Under the pieces are notes generated by a model, which ran no database searches, was not told where the DNA came from, and was given only the letters and a program-made list of their open reading frames with translations. Shown in pieces: positions 63,808-64,000 of a DNA stretch of 64,000 nt. Numbering within the stretch: the first letter of the stretch is position 1; each line of letters opens with the position of its first letter. The translations under genes were made by a program, and so were the position numbers. Source of the stretch: JAKAVN01 sp963796565 (GTDB taxonomy: Bacteria > Desulfobacterota > Binatia > Binatales > Binataceae); contig CAWCMA010000011.1 in NCBI GenBank assembly GCA_963796565.1, forward strand, positions 1 to 64,000. Reading direction: 5' to 3'.

Positions 63808-64000
63808 CTAACGCACGGCAAAAGCCGCGCGCAGCCGGGGAAAATCGTTCTTTGCCGGAGACCTCGCCAGCAGCGTTAGAATCCGGCGCGCCTGCGCCAC
63901 CGCATGCGGAATGAACGCCGCGTAACCCGGCTTGCCCTGGCGCTCGAGAGCGTTGAACCGGCCAATAACCTTGAGCGCGTGCTGCAGCACGCACAGATGA
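63808..64000 (-). CDS. amgK: N-acetylmuramate kinase AmgK-like protein, C-terminal part only
   Basis: Only the last 63 residues are in the window. They read LQHALKVIGRFNALERQGKP and GYAAFIPHAV, the usual C-terminal end of AmgK-type sugar kinases of the aminoglycoside phosphotransferase fold. AmgK phosphorylates MurNAc and GlcNAc at C1 to feed MurU. The rest of the gene continues beyond the right edge. The pairing with MurU supports the assignment. Confidence 0.75.
   Translation of the reverse strand, partial: HLCVLQHALKVIGRFNALERQGKPGYAAFIPHAVAQARRILTLLARSPAKNDFPRLRAAFAVR

Noticed and set aside
1..64000. tRNA, rRNA, CRISPR array and replication origin
   Set aside because: I looked for repeat-spacer patterns, cloverleaf-like sequences and rRNA-conserved stretches by eye and saw none. 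A covariance search would be decisive but could not be run.

Overview
The window is 64 kb of GC-rich bacterial chromosome. Most of it is densely packed host sequence, interrupted by one foreign island (about 6.2-16.6 kb) and one AT-richer, decayed patch (about 59.1-62.0 kb). No rRNA, tRNA or CRISPR array was seen. The gene content (Baeyer-Villiger-type monooxygenase, carbazole-dioxygenase-like Rieske oxygenase with its reductase, thiolase, CoA transferase, methanethiol oxidase, hydantoinase A/B, two FmdB proteins) suits an uncultivated, diderm soil or sediment bacterium with an oxidative, hydrocarbon-using life style. Binatota/Desulfobacterota-like lineages are a guess only, because no taxonomic marker is present.

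Left part (0-6 kb): a secreted Ntn-hydrolase of the choloylglycine hydrolase type, an unknown protein, a Baeyer-Villiger monooxygenase and a short-chain dehydrogenase. Two copies of a 128-bp element that folds into two hairpins lie between the two convergent gene pairs.

Island (6.2-16.6 kb): three copies of a 29-bp att-like sequence (6170, 9073, 16558) divide it into two units. Unit A has a tyrosine recombinase, a small ORF overlapping its start, a CGNR zinc-finger protein and gene fragments. Unit B has a degraded IS3 transposase and a minus-strand operon that looks like an antiviral system: a 62-aa protein, a 293-aa protein with a HEPN/AbiJ-like C-terminus, and a roughly 1430-aa STAND NTPase with an N-terminal Cap4-like nuclease and C-terminal HEAT-type repeats. 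Next to it are a truncated PAPS-reductase-like gene and a frameshifted HTH regulator. The island is built from shuffled, repeated modules.

Right part (16.7-58.9 kb): a two-component system and an RND tripartite efflux pump in one direction; methanethiol oxidase with a coupled membrane protein; monothiol glutaredoxin plus BolA; a Kir-type channel; a catabolic block (thiolase, Rieske oxygenase, ferredoxin reductase, flavin hydroxylase, an M20-fold protein lacking most metal ligands, CoA transferase); a sulfur group (ThiI, persulfide dioxygenase-rhodanese fusion); a hydantoinase A/B plus dehydrogenase operon; and a housekeeping cluster (DUF167, YggT, ProC, YggS, Maf). It ends with an epoxide hydrolase, a Slt-type lytic transglycosylase and a DUF429 protein.

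End (59-64 kb): a small secreted protein, a large secreted protein gene broken by three in-frame stops and three frameshifts, a HAD phosphatase, and the MurU/AmgK-like pair of the MurNAc recycling pathway, with AmgK cut by the window edge.
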